Part shown: in pieces, positions 1-10,266 of the stretch
Layout: every line of letters starts with the position of its first letter
How positions within the stretch are numbered: position 1 is the first letter of the stretch
Source: Psychromonas algarum
Lineage (GTDB): Bacteria > Pseudomonadota > Gammaproteobacteria > Enterobacterales > Psychromonadaceae
DNA: 64,000 nucleotides
NCBI RefSeq assembly: GCF_004376845.1
Contig: NZ_SNUW01000002.1
Coordinates: forward strand, 372,001 to 436,000
Direction of reading: 5' to 3'
The notes under the pieces: model-generated
Databases searched by the model: none
Told to the model about the DNA's origin: nothing
The model's input: the letters and a program-made list of their open reading frames with translations, nothing else
Translations under genes and position numbers: made by a program

Positions 1-37
1 ACTGTACTTTTTAATATTGGCCAACATTATAACACTT

Positions 38-829
38 ATGAATAAGATCCTTAGACTAATAACGACCACTTTTTTTATTACCATTCTTCTCGCTGGTTGT
101 TCATCTAAAAAAAATTCAAAGCCACAGGTGCCAGACAAACCACCTGTTGAATTATATCAAGATGCATCTGCCGCATTAGAATCAGCTAATTATGAAAAAG
201 CCTCTGAAATTTTAGAAGCTTTAGATAGCCGCTATCCATTTGGACCTCATTCTGAACAAGTACAATTAGACTTAATTTATTCGTATTACAAGCGTAATGA
301 AGTTGCATTAACATTGGCAAATATTGATAAATTTATTCGTTTAAATCCTACGCATAAAGACTTAGATTATCTTTATTACATGCGAGGCTTAACTAATTTA
401 GCGGGTGATGATCAATTCTTTCAAGATTTATTTGGAATTGATCGTTTTAATCGAGACCAAAGTAATTCACAAAAAGCCTTTAAAGACTTTAATCAGATCT
501 TAAAATATTACCCTGAAAGTGAATATGCAAAAGATGCTCGCCAACGTATGACGTATATTAAAAATCGTGTTGCTCGTTATGAGATATCCATTGCTGAATG
601 GTACCTAAAACGTGAAGCTTATATCGCGGCAATTAATCGTAGTAAAACGGTCTTAAATAATTACCCTGATACTCGCTCAGTCAAAGATGCACTGGAAATA
701 ATGATCCAATCATACAAAGAATTAGGATTAGCAGTACCAGAGAAAAATGCATTAGCAGTTTTGAAACTGAATTATCCTAACAGTATCGTGGTTCGACGCA
801 GTGAACGTTGGACAATATTTGATTGGTAA
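38..829 (+). CDS. bamD: Outer-membrane assembly lipoprotein BamD
   Basis: BamD is the essential lipoprotein of the BAM complex, which folds beta-barrel proteins into the outer membrane. The product (263 aa from ATG 38) begins with a lipoprotein signal ending LLAGC, so Cys21 is the lipidated residue, and Ser at +2 fits outer-membrane sorting. The rest is a run of TPR-like helical repeats (YQDASAALESANYEKASEIL and following), the usual BamD architecture and length. An in-frame TTG at 17 would add seven residues, but the ATG gives the better lipoprotein signal. The gene stands alone and faces glnB across a large palindrome. The promoter lies outside the window. Confidence 0.95.
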   Translation: MNKILRLITTTFFITILLAGCSSKKNSKPQVPDKPPVELYQDASAALESANYEKASEILEALDSRYPFGPHSEQVQLDLIYSYYKRNEVALTLANIDKFIRLNPTHKDLDYLYYMRGLTNLAGDDQFFQDLFGIDRFNRDQSNSQKAFKDFNQILKYYPESEYAKDARQRMTYIKNRVARYEISIAEWYLKREAYIAAINRSKTVLNNYPDTRSVKDALEIMIQSYKELGLAVPEKNALAVLKLNYPNSIVVRRSERWTIFDW

Positions 830-886
830 TAGCAATCACAATAAATGCAATCGGTATCATCATTTATAAAATGATTAAAAACGGAA

Positions 887-947
887 GCAATAAATAACGA
901 ATAAAAAAGGAGAACTAAGTTCTCCTTTTTTATTCGTTATTTATTGC
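887..947. terminator. 61-nt perfect palindrome, bidirectional terminator
   Basis: Two 30-nt arms are exact reverse complements around a single central A. The core GGAGAACT/AGTTCTCC is flanked by A6 on the left and T6 on the right, so each strand carries a GC stem followed by a U tract. It sits between the convergent bamD and glnB and can stop transcription from both. The arms extend about 16 bp beyond what a terminator needs. Confidence 0.85.
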
Positions 948-955
948 GATTAGTA

Positions 956-1594
<639 letters not shown>

Positions 1595-4500
1595 TTAATA
1601 AAGGTGGCGCCAGCTTAAACGACCCGTTAATTTCATATCATCAGGAAAACAAACAACTTTACCGGTACTTAAGGTAATACAAGTTTGTAATTGTGTTGAA
1701 CCATTTGAAATAACTTCTGATGTACTTCCATCTTCATTCTCAACAAATTCAGTTTTTGGTGAAGCAACAGTTGTCATCCCCGTTCCAACACCATCTAAGA
1801 ATTTATTTGAACCATCATCAGGCACTTCTAAAGACTCATCTTCTGGTGTACTAGGGTCATCAACAGAGGGAGTGCCAGGATTCCAACTTTTACCGGTATA
1901 AAGATTCAATTCCATATACCATCCTGTACCACCAACAACACAAGGATCCACACTTGGCATTAAAGTAATAAAGCTTACTTTATTCGCAAATACTGAACTA
2001 TTGCCAACTTGACGCTCACCTTTATTATCTAAATTTCCTTCATATGTATTAATAAGATCAAGGTAGAAACCACTCACATTCGCCCAATCCACACTATTTG
2101 TAGATAATAATCGATTAGTTGCACTTTCATTTACAATGGTTTGATTTTGTAAGTTTCCTAACTTATTCGCAGCACTTCCCGTATTAGTAAATTTATTACC
2201 ATTTGCACGATCCCTTGCTGCAGTAACCACAGAACCATCTAACATATCAGCAATAACATAAAAACTTTGAGTTGCTTGGTTATCAACTGACTTATCACTT
2301 GATTCAATGTATTTACCAGTACCAAACGCAACTAAAACACCAGTACCACTTGGATGACGAGCCACTGATGGGCGAGTTGTAATAGGTTGCGACATCAAAC
2401 TACCATCATCAGATTCTGTCGGACTACTGGTTGTGAATAACGGTTTATTACCGTCTATGTTATTACCCCATTGATTAACATCACTACTAGAAATATCAAA
2501 AACCCACATATTACCAAACAGATCTCCAACATAGATGTGATCGGCAATACCATTACCGTCATTATCAATCAAAGCCGGTTGAGCAAATGCATTTGCTCTA
2601 TCTGCCCCTGTAGGATCTGATTGAGTACCAACACTTAACCTTTTGATTAAACGCCCATCCTCAGCATTAGCAATATAAATGGCCCCATCTTTATTAACTG
2701 AGTTATAACCATTAGCAAAAATAACACTAACGTCTCCATTGGCTAATTTAGCCATAGTCGGAGCAGAAACACTGTAACCTAACCCTTCATAACCTGCTGA
2801 TTGTGGTGTAATTTCCCACTTCATCATACTACTATTTGGCGTTCTCATATCCGAGACATCAATGGCATAAAGCCCTTTCACACCTAAACCTAATCGACCA
2901 ACAAGTGTAGTTTTAACTATTCCACTATCCTGTTCTTCAGAATAAGCATTAATACCACCATCAACGGAATATTCATGGATATAACCACTTTTAACGTAGC
3001 TTCCTAGTGCATCATAAACACCACTTGGAACATATGCAGCAACTTCATTACCATCTGTAGCATCAACAATATGTACCATGCCATCATTGGCACCAAAAAC
3101 TAAAAGATCCTTTTTAACATCATGCCCATTAGCACTTGCAACATAATAAGGTGTTGAGTTAATAATATCGCCAAGAACGCTACTACGTTTTCTTAGGTCA
3201 TACGTTGAGCCACTTGCTTCATGCGTTCGGTCACCACGAATATAATCAACGGTTGCTTTTACATAAGAAAGTTTTTTATTCCCGCTCCTATCACCTAATA
3301 ATTCACTTAACTGATACTTAGAAAATGAATTATCGCTTCCATTTAATGAGTCTGGTGTTTCAAATTGAAATACCTTTCCCGTTGTATCATTACGAGAAAA
3401 TATTTTACGATTTGACCATGTCATTGCATCTAATTTAGTCGCCGCACTCCACGACGGTATAGTAGGATAAACACCATTTCTATCTGTTACGTAAGCATTA
3501 ACATTACCACTCCAAGTGATCTCTTCGAATGATGATTGATAAACTAATGTGCCACTGATTAAAAAGTTAGAAGAGAAAACAGGAGCAGAACCGGTTACTG
3601 TACCTTCATAAGCTAAATCAAATGCAGCCGAAAGTTGGTTTTTTAATTCACCAGCATTAGTTACAGGGAAGTAGTTATCAGGTTTACCATCACCGTCAGC
3701 ATCCCACTCACTTGTTAGATCAGGAAGTCCATTATTATTACTATCAGTAAAACCACCCCATTTAGCCGCATACCATAATGGTGACGGTAAAAACTCAGCT
3801 GCATCACTTGAACTAGGGAAAAAATTACGACTTGCATAATAAGGTAGTTCTGCAGTTGACCCGCTGTCTTTACGGTTTTGATACACATCAGTATTAGGAG
3901 TATCTAAATAATAAAGGTAGTCTTCTCCCTTATTATTAGTTGCACTGTCTTTGACTTCTAAGTACATACCGTCATTAGTTGTCCCTGATATAATATAACC
4001 AGCATGTTGTACAAAACTACCCGCTGCATAACTAGAATCAAGGGTGATCTCTACTCCTTTTTCTTTGTGATCGCTTTTACATTGACCGTTGCTACTCTTA
4101 GTACAAATATCCTTAACTTCATAGGTATAAGTAACGATCATATCCATATCATGATCAGCGCCTTGCTCAACATCTTCAAAGTTAATTCGAAACACGCCCT
4201 TCGTAGGAGAAATAGACTCGACATACCAATCTACGATTGTATTCGTTGGCTGAAAATAGCCCTCTAGGCTATTAATGACTCCTCCATAATGACCTTTAAC
4301 CGTTTTAGCAAAAGGAATTATTTTGATTTCTTGGCCATCAATATCAACACTTATTTCAGGTAAATTAGAAGCTAAAGCAACAACCATTGTGGTTACATGC
4401 TGCTCTTCAGGTTTATCTGCGTTTATATCATTATTCAAACCAAAATACGCTACACCAGCTGAACTATAACTTCCTTGTTTAGTAGGCTCAGCTGGAGCTA

Positions 4501-6013
4501 GCCCTCGAATAGTCCCAAGTCCAGATATCGCTTTAACCGTTGGTGCATTATCTGTATAGGATCCTGATTGCCCTATAAAATATTCACCCGATGTTTTACC
4601 TTCTGTTGCAGAAATAGTGCTTAACAGCGTGCTGATATTAAAGTTATTACCGTCATCTGCCGTTAATGTGCTTCCGTTATACGTTGAAGCAAATTCGGAA
4701 TATGCTCCAGGTAATTGATCAGAATCGTAAGAAGGGTTAATGTCACTAATTAATAACGTATTAGGTCGAGAACAAGTTCCTCGGCCGTCATATGGGTCAT
4801 CCCAACTAGGAGCTGGTAAATTTAAACTTTGATCATACTGATGGGATGATTTTTCGTATGAATAACTTCCACTTGCAGCCTTTTCTCCTGCAAAGTAACG
4901 CATCGCTTCGTATAACATTTCCCCAACAGGATTCCCCCAAGAGGCACATTCACCTTCATTAATAGCTCTATTGGGTATCCAACCACAATTAGTATTGTGA
5001 GTTTTATCACTATAATTAAATCCATGTATCTTTAATTTATTAATGGTGGCAACAATACCATTATCATGAGAGGTAAATTGTCCGGTATTTGCGTCCAATT
5101 CATCAGAAAACTCTTTAACAACTTCTCTTAATACACCACCTGATAAATTTTTATTATAACTACCCGTTAATAAACCAAATAACATTTGGTCATTTGCACC
5201 ATAATCATGCAACAACCCCGTTGGTTTATAGCTACCATTTGGATATAACTCACAGTTACTTTCTAGTAATCCTTCAACACAGACTTTGACTCTAACAGTG
5301 TAATCAGTACCACTATTATTCAGAACAGGACGTTCTGTAGAAGCCCAATTCCACACTCCCGAATTTGCATTTTGTCTTACTCTTAAAATAGGAGCTGCGT
5401 TATAACCTGTATAAGTAACACTCCCAAAAAAGTGTTGTTTATTCGAACTTGGCAATTCTAAGTTGGTATAATCTCGAATATCATATCCATCCACATCTTC
5501 AGACGTATAAGCTTTAGCCCAGCTATGTGCATCTTGAGGAATAAATACGCGTTCTAAAACGGTTTCAGACGCACTATCTATACTACGTGCACCGCCATAA
5601 AGTACTTTACGTAACACATCCATACGAGTCATCGTTAAATAGTTAAGGAAATTACCACTCCAAGGTGAGTCCGAATCTTGACACACATGATTATCTGACG
5701 TTGCCGCTTTCGACGGGACAAACATGCTTGATTCATATTCATAACAAGTCTCAGGATTAAAATAGCCTTCATAAGAATAATCAGGCATAAATTTGATATC
5801 GAGCACCCCATCACCATCAAGATCAGATGCATCATTATAAGCTTCATAATAAAGGGTATGATCACGCCCCATCACCAGCATCATCATAGGAGCTTCAGTC
5901 GTCCCTGTGTACAATGGTTTAGTCGCTAGCGATAAGCTACTTGCATCAGCTAATGTGCAAGCCAATAAAAGAGTGGATGAAAATAACACCTTATTTAATA
6001 ATAAATTTTTCAC
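1595..6013 (-). CDS. pilY1: Type IV pilus tip-associated adhesin PilY1
   Basis: PilY1/PilC proteins sit at the pilus tip and act in adhesion, calcium-dependent extension/retraction control and surface sensing. The ~1472-aa product has a C-terminal quinoprotein-like beta-propeller (LVFGANDGMVHIVDATDG and later blades). Asp/Asn-rich calcium loops include DNDGNGIAD late in the protein and DSNNNGLPD and DADGDGKPD near the middle. An RGD tripeptide (YIRGDRTHE) precedes the propeller, recalling the RGD reported for Pseudomonas PilY1. I chose the GTG at 6013: it has AAGGA seven bases upstream and opens a plain signal peptide (MKNLLLNKVLFSSTLLLACT). The alternative TTG at 6037 would put a charged leader before it. 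It is the last gene of the minor-pilin operon. No clear von Willebrand A domain was recognised at the N terminus. Confidence 0.9.
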   Translation of the reverse strand: MKNLLLNKVLFSSTLLLACTLADASSLSLATKPLYTGTTEAPMMMLVMGRDHTLYYEAYNDASDLDGDGVLDIKFMPDYSYEGYFNPETCYEYESSMFVPSKAATSDNHVCQDSDSPWSGNFLNYLTMTRMDVLRKVLYGGARSIDSASETVLERVFIPQDAHSWAKAYTSEDVDGYDIRDYTNLELPSSNKQHFFGSVTYTGYNAAPILRVRQNANSGVWNWASTERPVLNNSGTDYTVRVKVCVEGLLESNCELYPNGSYKPTGLLHDYGANDQMLFGLLTGSYNKNLSGGVLREVVKEFSDELDANTGQFTSHDNGIVATINKLKIHGFNYSDKTHNTNCGWIPNRAINEGECASWGNPVGEMLYEAMRYFAGEKAASGSYSYEKSSHQYDQSLNLPAPSWDDPYDGRGTCSRPNTLLISDINPSYDSDQLPGAYSEFASTYNGSTLTADDGNNFNISTLLSTISATEGKTSGEYFIGQSGSYTDNAPTVKAISGLGTIRGLAPAEPTKQGSYSSAGVAYFGLNNDINADKPEEQHVTTMVVALASNLPEISVDIDGQEIKIIPFAKTVKGHYGGVINSLEGYFQPTNTIVDWYVESISPTKGVFRINFEDVEQGADHDMDMIVTYTYEVKDICTKSSNGQCKSDHKEKGVEITLDSSYAAGSFVQHAGYIISGTTNDGMYLEVKDSATNNKGEDYLYYLDTPNTDVYQNRKDSGSTAELPYYASRNFFPSSSDAAEFLPSPLWYAAKWGGFTDSNNNGLPDLTSEWDADGDGKPDNYFPVTNAGELKNQLSAAFDLAYEGTVTGSAPVFSSNFLISGTLVYQSSFEEITWSGNVNAYVTDRNGVYPTIPSWSAATKLDAMTWSNRKIFSRNDTTGKVFQFETPDSLNGSDNSFSKYQLSELLGDRSGNKKLSYVKATVDYIRGDRTHEASGSTYDLRKRSSVLGDIINSTPYYVASANGHDVKKDLLVFGANDGMVHIVDATDGNEVAAYVPSGVYDALGSYVKSGYIHEYSVDGGINAYSEEQDSGIVKTTLVGRLGLGVKGLYAIDVSDMRTPNSSMMKWEITPQSAGYEGLGYSVSAPTMAKLANGDVSVIFANGYNSVNKDGAIYIANAEDGRLIKRLSVGTQSDPTGADRANAFAQPALIDNDGNGIADHIYVGDLFGNMWVFDISSSDVNQWGNNIDGNKPLFTTSSPTESDDGSLMSQPITTRPSVARHPSGTGVLVAFGTGKYIESSDKSVDNQATQSFYVIADMLDGSVVTAARDRANGNKFTNTGSAANKLGNLQNQTIVNESATNRLLSTNSVDWANVSGFYLDLINTYEGNLDNKGERQVGNSSVFANKVSFITLMPSVDPCVVGGTGWYMELNLYTGKSWNPGTPSVDDPSTPEDESLEVPDDGSNKFLDGVGTGMTTVASPKTEFVENEDGSTSEVISNGSTQLQTCITLSTGKVVCFPDDMKLTGRLSWRHLY

Positions 6014-6030
6014 AAATATATCCTTATATT

Positions 6031-6444
6031 CTACCAACAGTCTGTTGTGGCCGCACTTGTGCTACCTGTCTGCGTAATAGTTAATGTGCCACATTTATCA
6101 CTACTTTGTGCACTAGTAGAAATCGGTGTTGCTGATAATGTAAATGTTGATTTGGTCGCTACGGCAGTTAACTGGTAATAATCACTAAAGTCATCATTGA
6201 CTGTAAATGAAGTAACCTTTCCACCTGCAATTGCACCTGAATAATCCAAATTCATTGCATAATAACTTTCCATCATTTGCGATGCTTCAAGTAATGTTCT
6301 AACAGCTTCTTGGCGTCTTGTTTTTTCAAGTACCCCCGTATAGCTTGGGTAAGCAACCGCAGCTAAAATACCAATAATGGCAATAGCAATTAATAACTCT
6401 ATTAATGTAAAACCATGATTTCTTTTACGTTGTTGATATTCCAT
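6031..6444 (-). CDS. pilE: Type IV minor pilin PilE
   Basis: This is a prepilin (137 aa from ATG 6444) with a class III signal: a short basic leader, then the PilD cleavage site G|FTLIEL and a hydrophobic helix ending IGILAAVAYPSY. The C-terminal Cys pair (DKCGT and the final DCW) can form the D-loop disulfide typical of PilE/PilA-like subunits. The TTG at 6450 is a less likely start; the ATG has GGAG nine bases upstream. It sits between pilX and pilY1, whereas in Pseudomonas pilE follows pilY1. It probably forms the pilus priming complex with FimT, PilV, PilW and PilX. Confidence 0.88.
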   Translation of the reverse strand: MEYQQRKRNHGFTLIELLIAIAIIGILAAVAYPSYTGVLEKTRRQEAVRTLLEASQMMESYYAMNLDYSGAIAGGKVTSFTVNDDFSDYYQLTAVATKSTFTLSATPISTSAQSSDKCGTLTITQTGSTSAATTDCW

Positions 6445-6450
6445 ATCCAA

Positions 6451-6927
6451 TTACTCCAAAGTCGCATAATAAGTTTGGATGAAAGCCATTGCTTCCCCTT
6501 TACCTTGTGCTTTTGCTGTTACACGATAAAAGCGTCTTTTAATTCCTTTTGATCCAATCATCAAATCATTTATTCCATCATTTTCAATTAAATAAGCAGG
6601 CGCACCATCTGGAACATCATTAACAACTGTTGCACCTACCCAATTGCTCTCTTCTCGCCACCAATTAGGGCTCTCATTCATTTCCACTGAAAGAGCTTTA
6701 AGTGCATCTGGCGCCAAATAATTTACTCGGATCACTCTATCTGCTTCAGATAGTGCCGATTCTGCATGATTAAGACTTAATGTATGATCGTAATTACTCG
6801 TACTGGTTTTTCTTAAAGAAACAACCTGCTGACTTACTGCAACACCTAATATAGAAATAACCAATACCATTAATAGCGCTGTGATTAATGCCGCACCATC
6901 TTGATTTTTTTGAGTAATAAAATTCAC
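6451..6927 (-). CDS. pilX: Type IV minor pilin PilX
   Basis: PilX-type minor pilin of ~158 aa. It has the family's N-terminal segment QDGAALITALLMVLVISILGVAV, a single membrane helix, followed by a C-terminal globular part ending in the QTYYATLE tail. The processing site is the Gly of QDG|AALIT, a family variation on G|FTLIE. I chose GTG 6927 because AAGGTGG lies five bases upstream and the leader becomes short; the TTG at 6948 would overlap pilW. It lies one base downstream of the pilW stop, so it is translationally coupled within the minor-pilin operon. Confidence 0.85.
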   Translation of the reverse strand: MNFITQKNQDGAALITALLMVLVISILGVAVSQQVVSLRKTSTSNYDHTLSLNHAESALSEADRVIRVNYLAPDALKALSVEMNESPNWWREESNWVGATVVNDVPDGAPAYLIENDGINDLMIGSKGIKRRFYRVTAKAQGKGEAMAFIQTYYATLE

Positions 6928-6928
6928 A

Positions 6929-7693
6929 TTAACCACCTTGATTTCCAATTAGTACTGTTTCCATCACCACTGCTCTCAGATTAGTATCATTAGCAGCACT
7001 TACCGTATGATTAAAAAGGGTGTAAGTATTGTTATTGATTAACTTATTACCATTAACTTCTTGAGATAATAAAAATCCAATTTTTACGCGATTAACAGTA
7101 TCCCAATCATCTACATTAGCAGCGGTAAAATAACGTGTTGGGTTATCAGAAGTACCATAAAGCAGCTCTAAAAATTCCACGTTTTCATCTAAAAGTAATG
7201 CCGCTCCTGCATTATCTCGGCACATTAACTGGTTATTTACATTCACATAAATAGTCACTTCATGGACCGTTGTAGAGTTCAAGTTATTACCAGAGCAATC
7301 AACAATGCCGCTTTGATCTGCACCAGAAAAACGCAAAGCAATAATGTCAGAGTCAGCTTTCTCATCCGCTAACGTTGTTGAACTAACAGCGCCTTGTAAA
7401 ACTTGCCCTGTTCCCCAAACCCAACCGGCAGGTGATGTACCAGAATCATAAAGAGAGTTAAATTTAATCGCGTTAACATCCCTAAACCCAGCTTGTTGGA
7501 TATAAAGTCGTAATGTTTGTACTGTCATTCTACTTTTAGAGACTAAACCTTGAGTACCACGAGCTGATTCATAAGATTTCATATCTCCCATTACTGAATA
7601 AAAAAGACCTGAGATGATCAGCAGTGATACCACCATGGCGATCATCAACTCAATTAAACTAAAACCTTTATTAGATTTTTTTAAGGGATCCAT
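6929..7693 (-). CDS. pilW: Type IV minor pilin PilW
   Basis: PilW is the largest minor pilin of the set (254 aa). It has a prepilin leader ending NKG|FSLIELMIAMVVSLLIISGLFY and a long C-terminal domain with the family's ARGTQGLVSKSRMTVQTL segment. ATG 7693 is preferred because GGGAG lies nine bases upstream; it also makes the gene overlap the pilV stop by 13 bases, typical of these operons. It functions in pilus assembly initiation at the inner membrane and is expected to be processed by PilD, which is not in the window. Confidence 0.88.
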   Translation of the reverse strand: MDPLKKSNKGFSLIELMIAMVVSLLIISGLFYSVMGDMKSYESARGTQGLVSKSRMTVQTLRLYIQQAGFRDVNAIKFNSLYDSGTSPAGWVWGTGQVLQGAVSSTTLADEKADSDIIALRFSGADQSGIVDCSGNNLNSTTVHEVTIYVNVNNQLMCRDNAGAALLLDENVEFLELLYGTSDNPTRYFTAANVDDWDTVNRVKIGFLLSQEVNGNKLINNNTYTLFNHTVSAANDTNLRAVVMETVLIGNQGG

Positions 7694-8163
7694 ATATTCA
7701 TACTCCCGCATTGATATGAGTTAATCTTTGAGTTGTCACAAACAGCGCTACCAGCCCCTTTTTTAGCTGCATCCCAAATTAATGTAAGAGTATAAAGACT
7801 GCCTGCTCTCTCTACGGAAAAGCGAGGAGAAGGTAAGGTATTTTGTAAATGATTAAACCATTCGGCTAACTCTGCCGTTGCAAATTGATTATTAGTGCAA
7901 TCATCCTCAGAACAATTAGTGTCAGCGACAACTGCATCACCCGTATTTAAATTGCTTGCCACAAAGTGACTAGCCACAACTGAGTTGGAGCGCATGCGCT
8001 GAGCAAGATCTAATAATGCGGTATTTGCTGTTTGAGAAAAGCTTGCTCGTTGAGCGGTTTGCATGGAGGTCATTTGCATTTTGGCATGTCCAAGCACCCC
8101 AATGGCAACAATAATTAATGCAACTAACACTTCAATTAACGTAAATCCTTTATGTTTATTCAT
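7681..8163 (-). CDS. pilV: Type IV minor pilin PilV
   Basis: This 160-aa prepilin has the leader MNKHKG|FTLIEVLVALIIVAIG, the characteristic PilV hydrophobic segment followed by LGHAKMQMTSMQTAQRASF. It carries several Cys residues (CSEDDC, CDNS, YQCGS) that could form disulfides. Its ATG overlaps the fimT stop as TAATG and its end overlaps pilW, so translation is coupled along the operon. Known role of the family: a core minor pilin that primes pilus assembly and carries PilY1 to the tip. Confidence 0.88.
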   Translation of the reverse strand: MNKHKGFTLIEVLVALIIVAIGVLGHAKMQMTSMQTAQRASFSQTANTALLDLAQRMRSNSVVASHFVASNLNTGDAVVADTNCSEDDCTNNQFATAELAEWFNHLQNTLPSPRFSVERAGSLYTLTLIWDAAKKGAGSAVCDNSKINSYQCGSMNIWIP

Positions 8164-8666
8164 TAGCAGCCTCCTGCCGCTGCAGCATAACTAATACGCC
8201 CCATACGACTTAACTCTATTTCATAAACAACAGAATCATCTGTATTACTACAAACCTGAAAAGTATTAATAGTTGAATGCCCTGTTGGTGAAAAGGCAAT
8301 TTGAGACACTAAGCTTGCGATATGAGATGTTTTAGATGTGTTATTAGAAATAATAAGATCGCCAAGACTGGCATCTAAGGTCGCAGAACCGTCTGTATCT
8401 TCATAGATCAGCCAGTCGCTTCCCCAAGTACCAGAACAGCTACTACCATCTGTAGTAGGGCAGATATAAACATTGATTCGTTTACTTTGGGCTTGTTGTT
8501 TTGCAGCGTTGATAGATGCAACTAAAGCATCTCGAGTTGCGCGCTCTTTACTAGATTCAATCAGTCCTGTGAATGAAGGCACAACGACACTGATCAATAC
8601 AGCAGCCACTGCGATTGTCACCAATAGTTCAACTAAGGTGAAACCTCTTTTATTGGAGCTATCCAT
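8163..8666 (-). CDS. fimT: Minor pilin FimT/FimU (GspH family)
   Basis: First gene of the minor-pilin operon. The 167-aa product has a prepilin leader MDSSNKRG|FTLVELLVTI and a GspH-type C-terminal domain rich in short strands, with Cys pairs CPTTDGSSC and VCSNT...GGC. FimT and FimU are hard to tell apart by eye, and the symbol follows the usual Vibrio/Shewanella naming. The 163-bp gap to ispH upstream should hold the operon promoter. ispH followed by these pilin genes is an order I recall from other Alteromonadales. Confidence 0.85.
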   Translation of the reverse strand: MDSSNKRGFTLVELLVTIAVAAVLISVVVPSFTGLIESSKERATRDALVASINAAKQQAQSKRINVYICPTTDGSSCSGTWGSDWLIYEDTDGSATLDASLGDLIISNNTSKTSHIASLVSQIAFSPTGHSTINTFQVCSNTDDSVVYEIELSRMGRISYAAAAGGC

Positions 8667-8829
8667 AGCTTCCTCTATTATAAAATATGTTTATTAACTA
8701 AGAATACTCACAATTAAAAGCGTGTACTCAACAGTATATTAAACAAGTATTTTATCTAAAATAAAAACCTTAAATCTACCGATCAGACATCCATCACTAA
8801 ATCGTATTAGAAGTTTTCATTTTTATGAA

Positions 8830-9774
8830 CTACTGCACTTCCCTGATACGCAATTCAGCCGGTACTTCAAAGACAGTATTCTCTTCCACGCCAGGGTTTT
8901 CAATAACCACATTTCCACCCATTGTCTTTAACTTAGTAATAACAGCTTGCACTAATACATCTGGCGCTGAAGCTCCTGCTGTAACACCCACCGTTTGAAC
9001 ATTTTCAAACCAATCAATCTTAATATCTGATGCATTATCAATTAAATAAGCGTTTACACCTACACTGCTGGCTTTTTCACGTAAACGATTTGAGTTTGAA
9101 GAGTTTGTAGAGCCAACCACTAAAACAAGATCCGTTTTGTCAGCAAGATCTTTTACTGCATCTTGACGATTCTGCGTAGCATAACAAATGTCATTTTTTC
9201 TAGGCCCTTCAATAGCAGGAAACTTAGCACGTAAAGCACTGATCACATGGGCAGTATCATCTACAGATAAAGTAGTTTGAGAGCTATAACATAACTTACT
9301 AGTATCTTTGACTTCAAGATTTTGAACATCTTCAGGAGACTCAACAAGGTAAATACCACCTTTCTTGCTATCATATTGTCCCATAGTACCAATGACTTCC
9401 GGGTGGCCATGGTGGCCAATCAAAATACATTCTTGATCACGACGGCTTGCTCGTGTTACTTCCATATGTACTTTAGTTACCAATGGGCAAGTTGCATCAA
9501 ATACCTTTAGTTCACGTCGTTTAGCTTCTTCACGTACACTTTGCGCTACCCCATGAGCACTGAAGATAACAATATTGTTATCTGGCACTTCATCGAGCTC
9601 CTCAACAAAGACAGCACCTCTTGCCTTCAAGCCATCAACAACATATTGGTTATGCACCACTTCATGGCGTACATAAACAGGAGCAGGAAAAAGCTCTAAT
9701 GCGCGATCAACAATATTAATGGCTCGATGAACGCCAGCACAAAAACCACGAGGATTAGCTAAAATAATTTTCAT
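8830..9774 (-). CDS. ispH: 4-hydroxy-3-methylbut-2-enyl diphosphate reductase
   Basis: IspH (LytB) is the last enzyme of the MEP isoprenoid pathway. It reduces HMBPP to IPP and DMAPP with a [4Fe-4S] cluster. The three cluster cysteines are visible: Cys12 in RGFCAGV, one in DATCPLV near residue 96 and one in [10 protein letters not shown] near 197. The substrate-binding SSNSNRL loop is also present. At 314 aa it matches E. coli IspH. It lies 24 bp downstream of fkpB in the same direction, as in E. coli (ileS-lspA-fkpB-ispH). Confidence 0.96.
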   Translation of the reverse strand: MKIILANPRGFCAGVHRAINIVDRALELFPAPVYVRHEVVHNQYVVDGLKARGAVFVEELDEVPDNNIVIFSAHGVAQSVREEAKRRELKVFDATCPLVTKVHMEVTRASRRDQECILIGHHGHPEVIGTMGQYDSKKGGIYLVESPEDVQNLEVKDTSKLCYSSQTTLSVDDTAHVISALRAKFPAIEGPRKNDICYATQNRQDAVKDLADKTDLVLVVGSTNSSNSNRLREKASSVGVNAYLIDNASDIKIDWFENVQTVGVTAGASAPDVLVQAVITKLKTMGGNVVIENPGVEENTVFEVPAELRIREVQ

Positions 9775-9798
9775 AAGACTCTCAACATTGCCGTTTAT

Positions 9799-10266
9799 TT
9801 ATAAAACTTCTAATACGTCTACTTCAAAAGTAACGGTTTGCCCTGCTAAAGGGTGATTAAAATCAACCGTTACACTATCCGCTACGATTTCACGAATAAT
9901 ACCTGGTATATCACTACCATCTGGTTGAGTAAAACTAATAATAGTACCTACTTCAGCAGGTACATCAGCAGAGAATTTGCTTAATTCAATATAGTGGAAG
10001 TTATCTGGATTAGGTAATCCAAAAGCTGATTCAGGACCTAAAGTAAAGGTTTCAGAAGCCCCTTCAGCTAGGCCTAATAAACAAGCTTCAAAACCAGGTG
10101 TTAAACTACCATCGCCCATTACAAACTTTGCAGGCTTATTATCAACTTTAGTGCTATCAACCGCTGAACCGTCGGTCAGCTTAATTGAAAAGTGCATTAA
10201 CACTTCACTCTTTTCGCTAATAATTTTCTGCCCATTAACAGCGTTATTATTCGCTTCATTAGTCAT
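9799..10266 (-). CDS. fkpB: FKBP-type peptidyl-prolyl isomerase FkpB (SlpA)
   Basis: A cytoplasmic SlyD/FkpB-type proline isomerase and chaperone of 155 aa. It shows an FKBP half-domain (VLMHFSIKLTDGSAVDST), the inserted flap (MGDGSLTPGFEACLLGLAEG) and the returning FKBP strand (VDFNHPLAGQTVTFEV). I chose ATG 10266, which overlaps the lspA stop as ATGACTAA; an upstream in-frame codon at 10302 would run deep into lspA. It is part of the ileS-lspA-fkpB-ispH gene string. Confidence 0.92.
   Translation of the reverse strand: MTNEANNNAVNGQKIISEKSEVLMHFSIKLTDGSAVDSTKVDNKPAKFVMGDGSLTPGFEACLLGLAEGASETFTLGPESAFGLPNPDNFHYIELSKFSADVPAEVGTIISFTQPDGSDIPGIIREIVADSVTVDFNHPLAGQTVTFEVDVLEVL

Noticed and set aside
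4004-4267. 87-aa plus-strand frame inside pilY1
   Set aside because: Lies opposite a clear coding gene, with no ribosome-binding site and no recognisable sequence.
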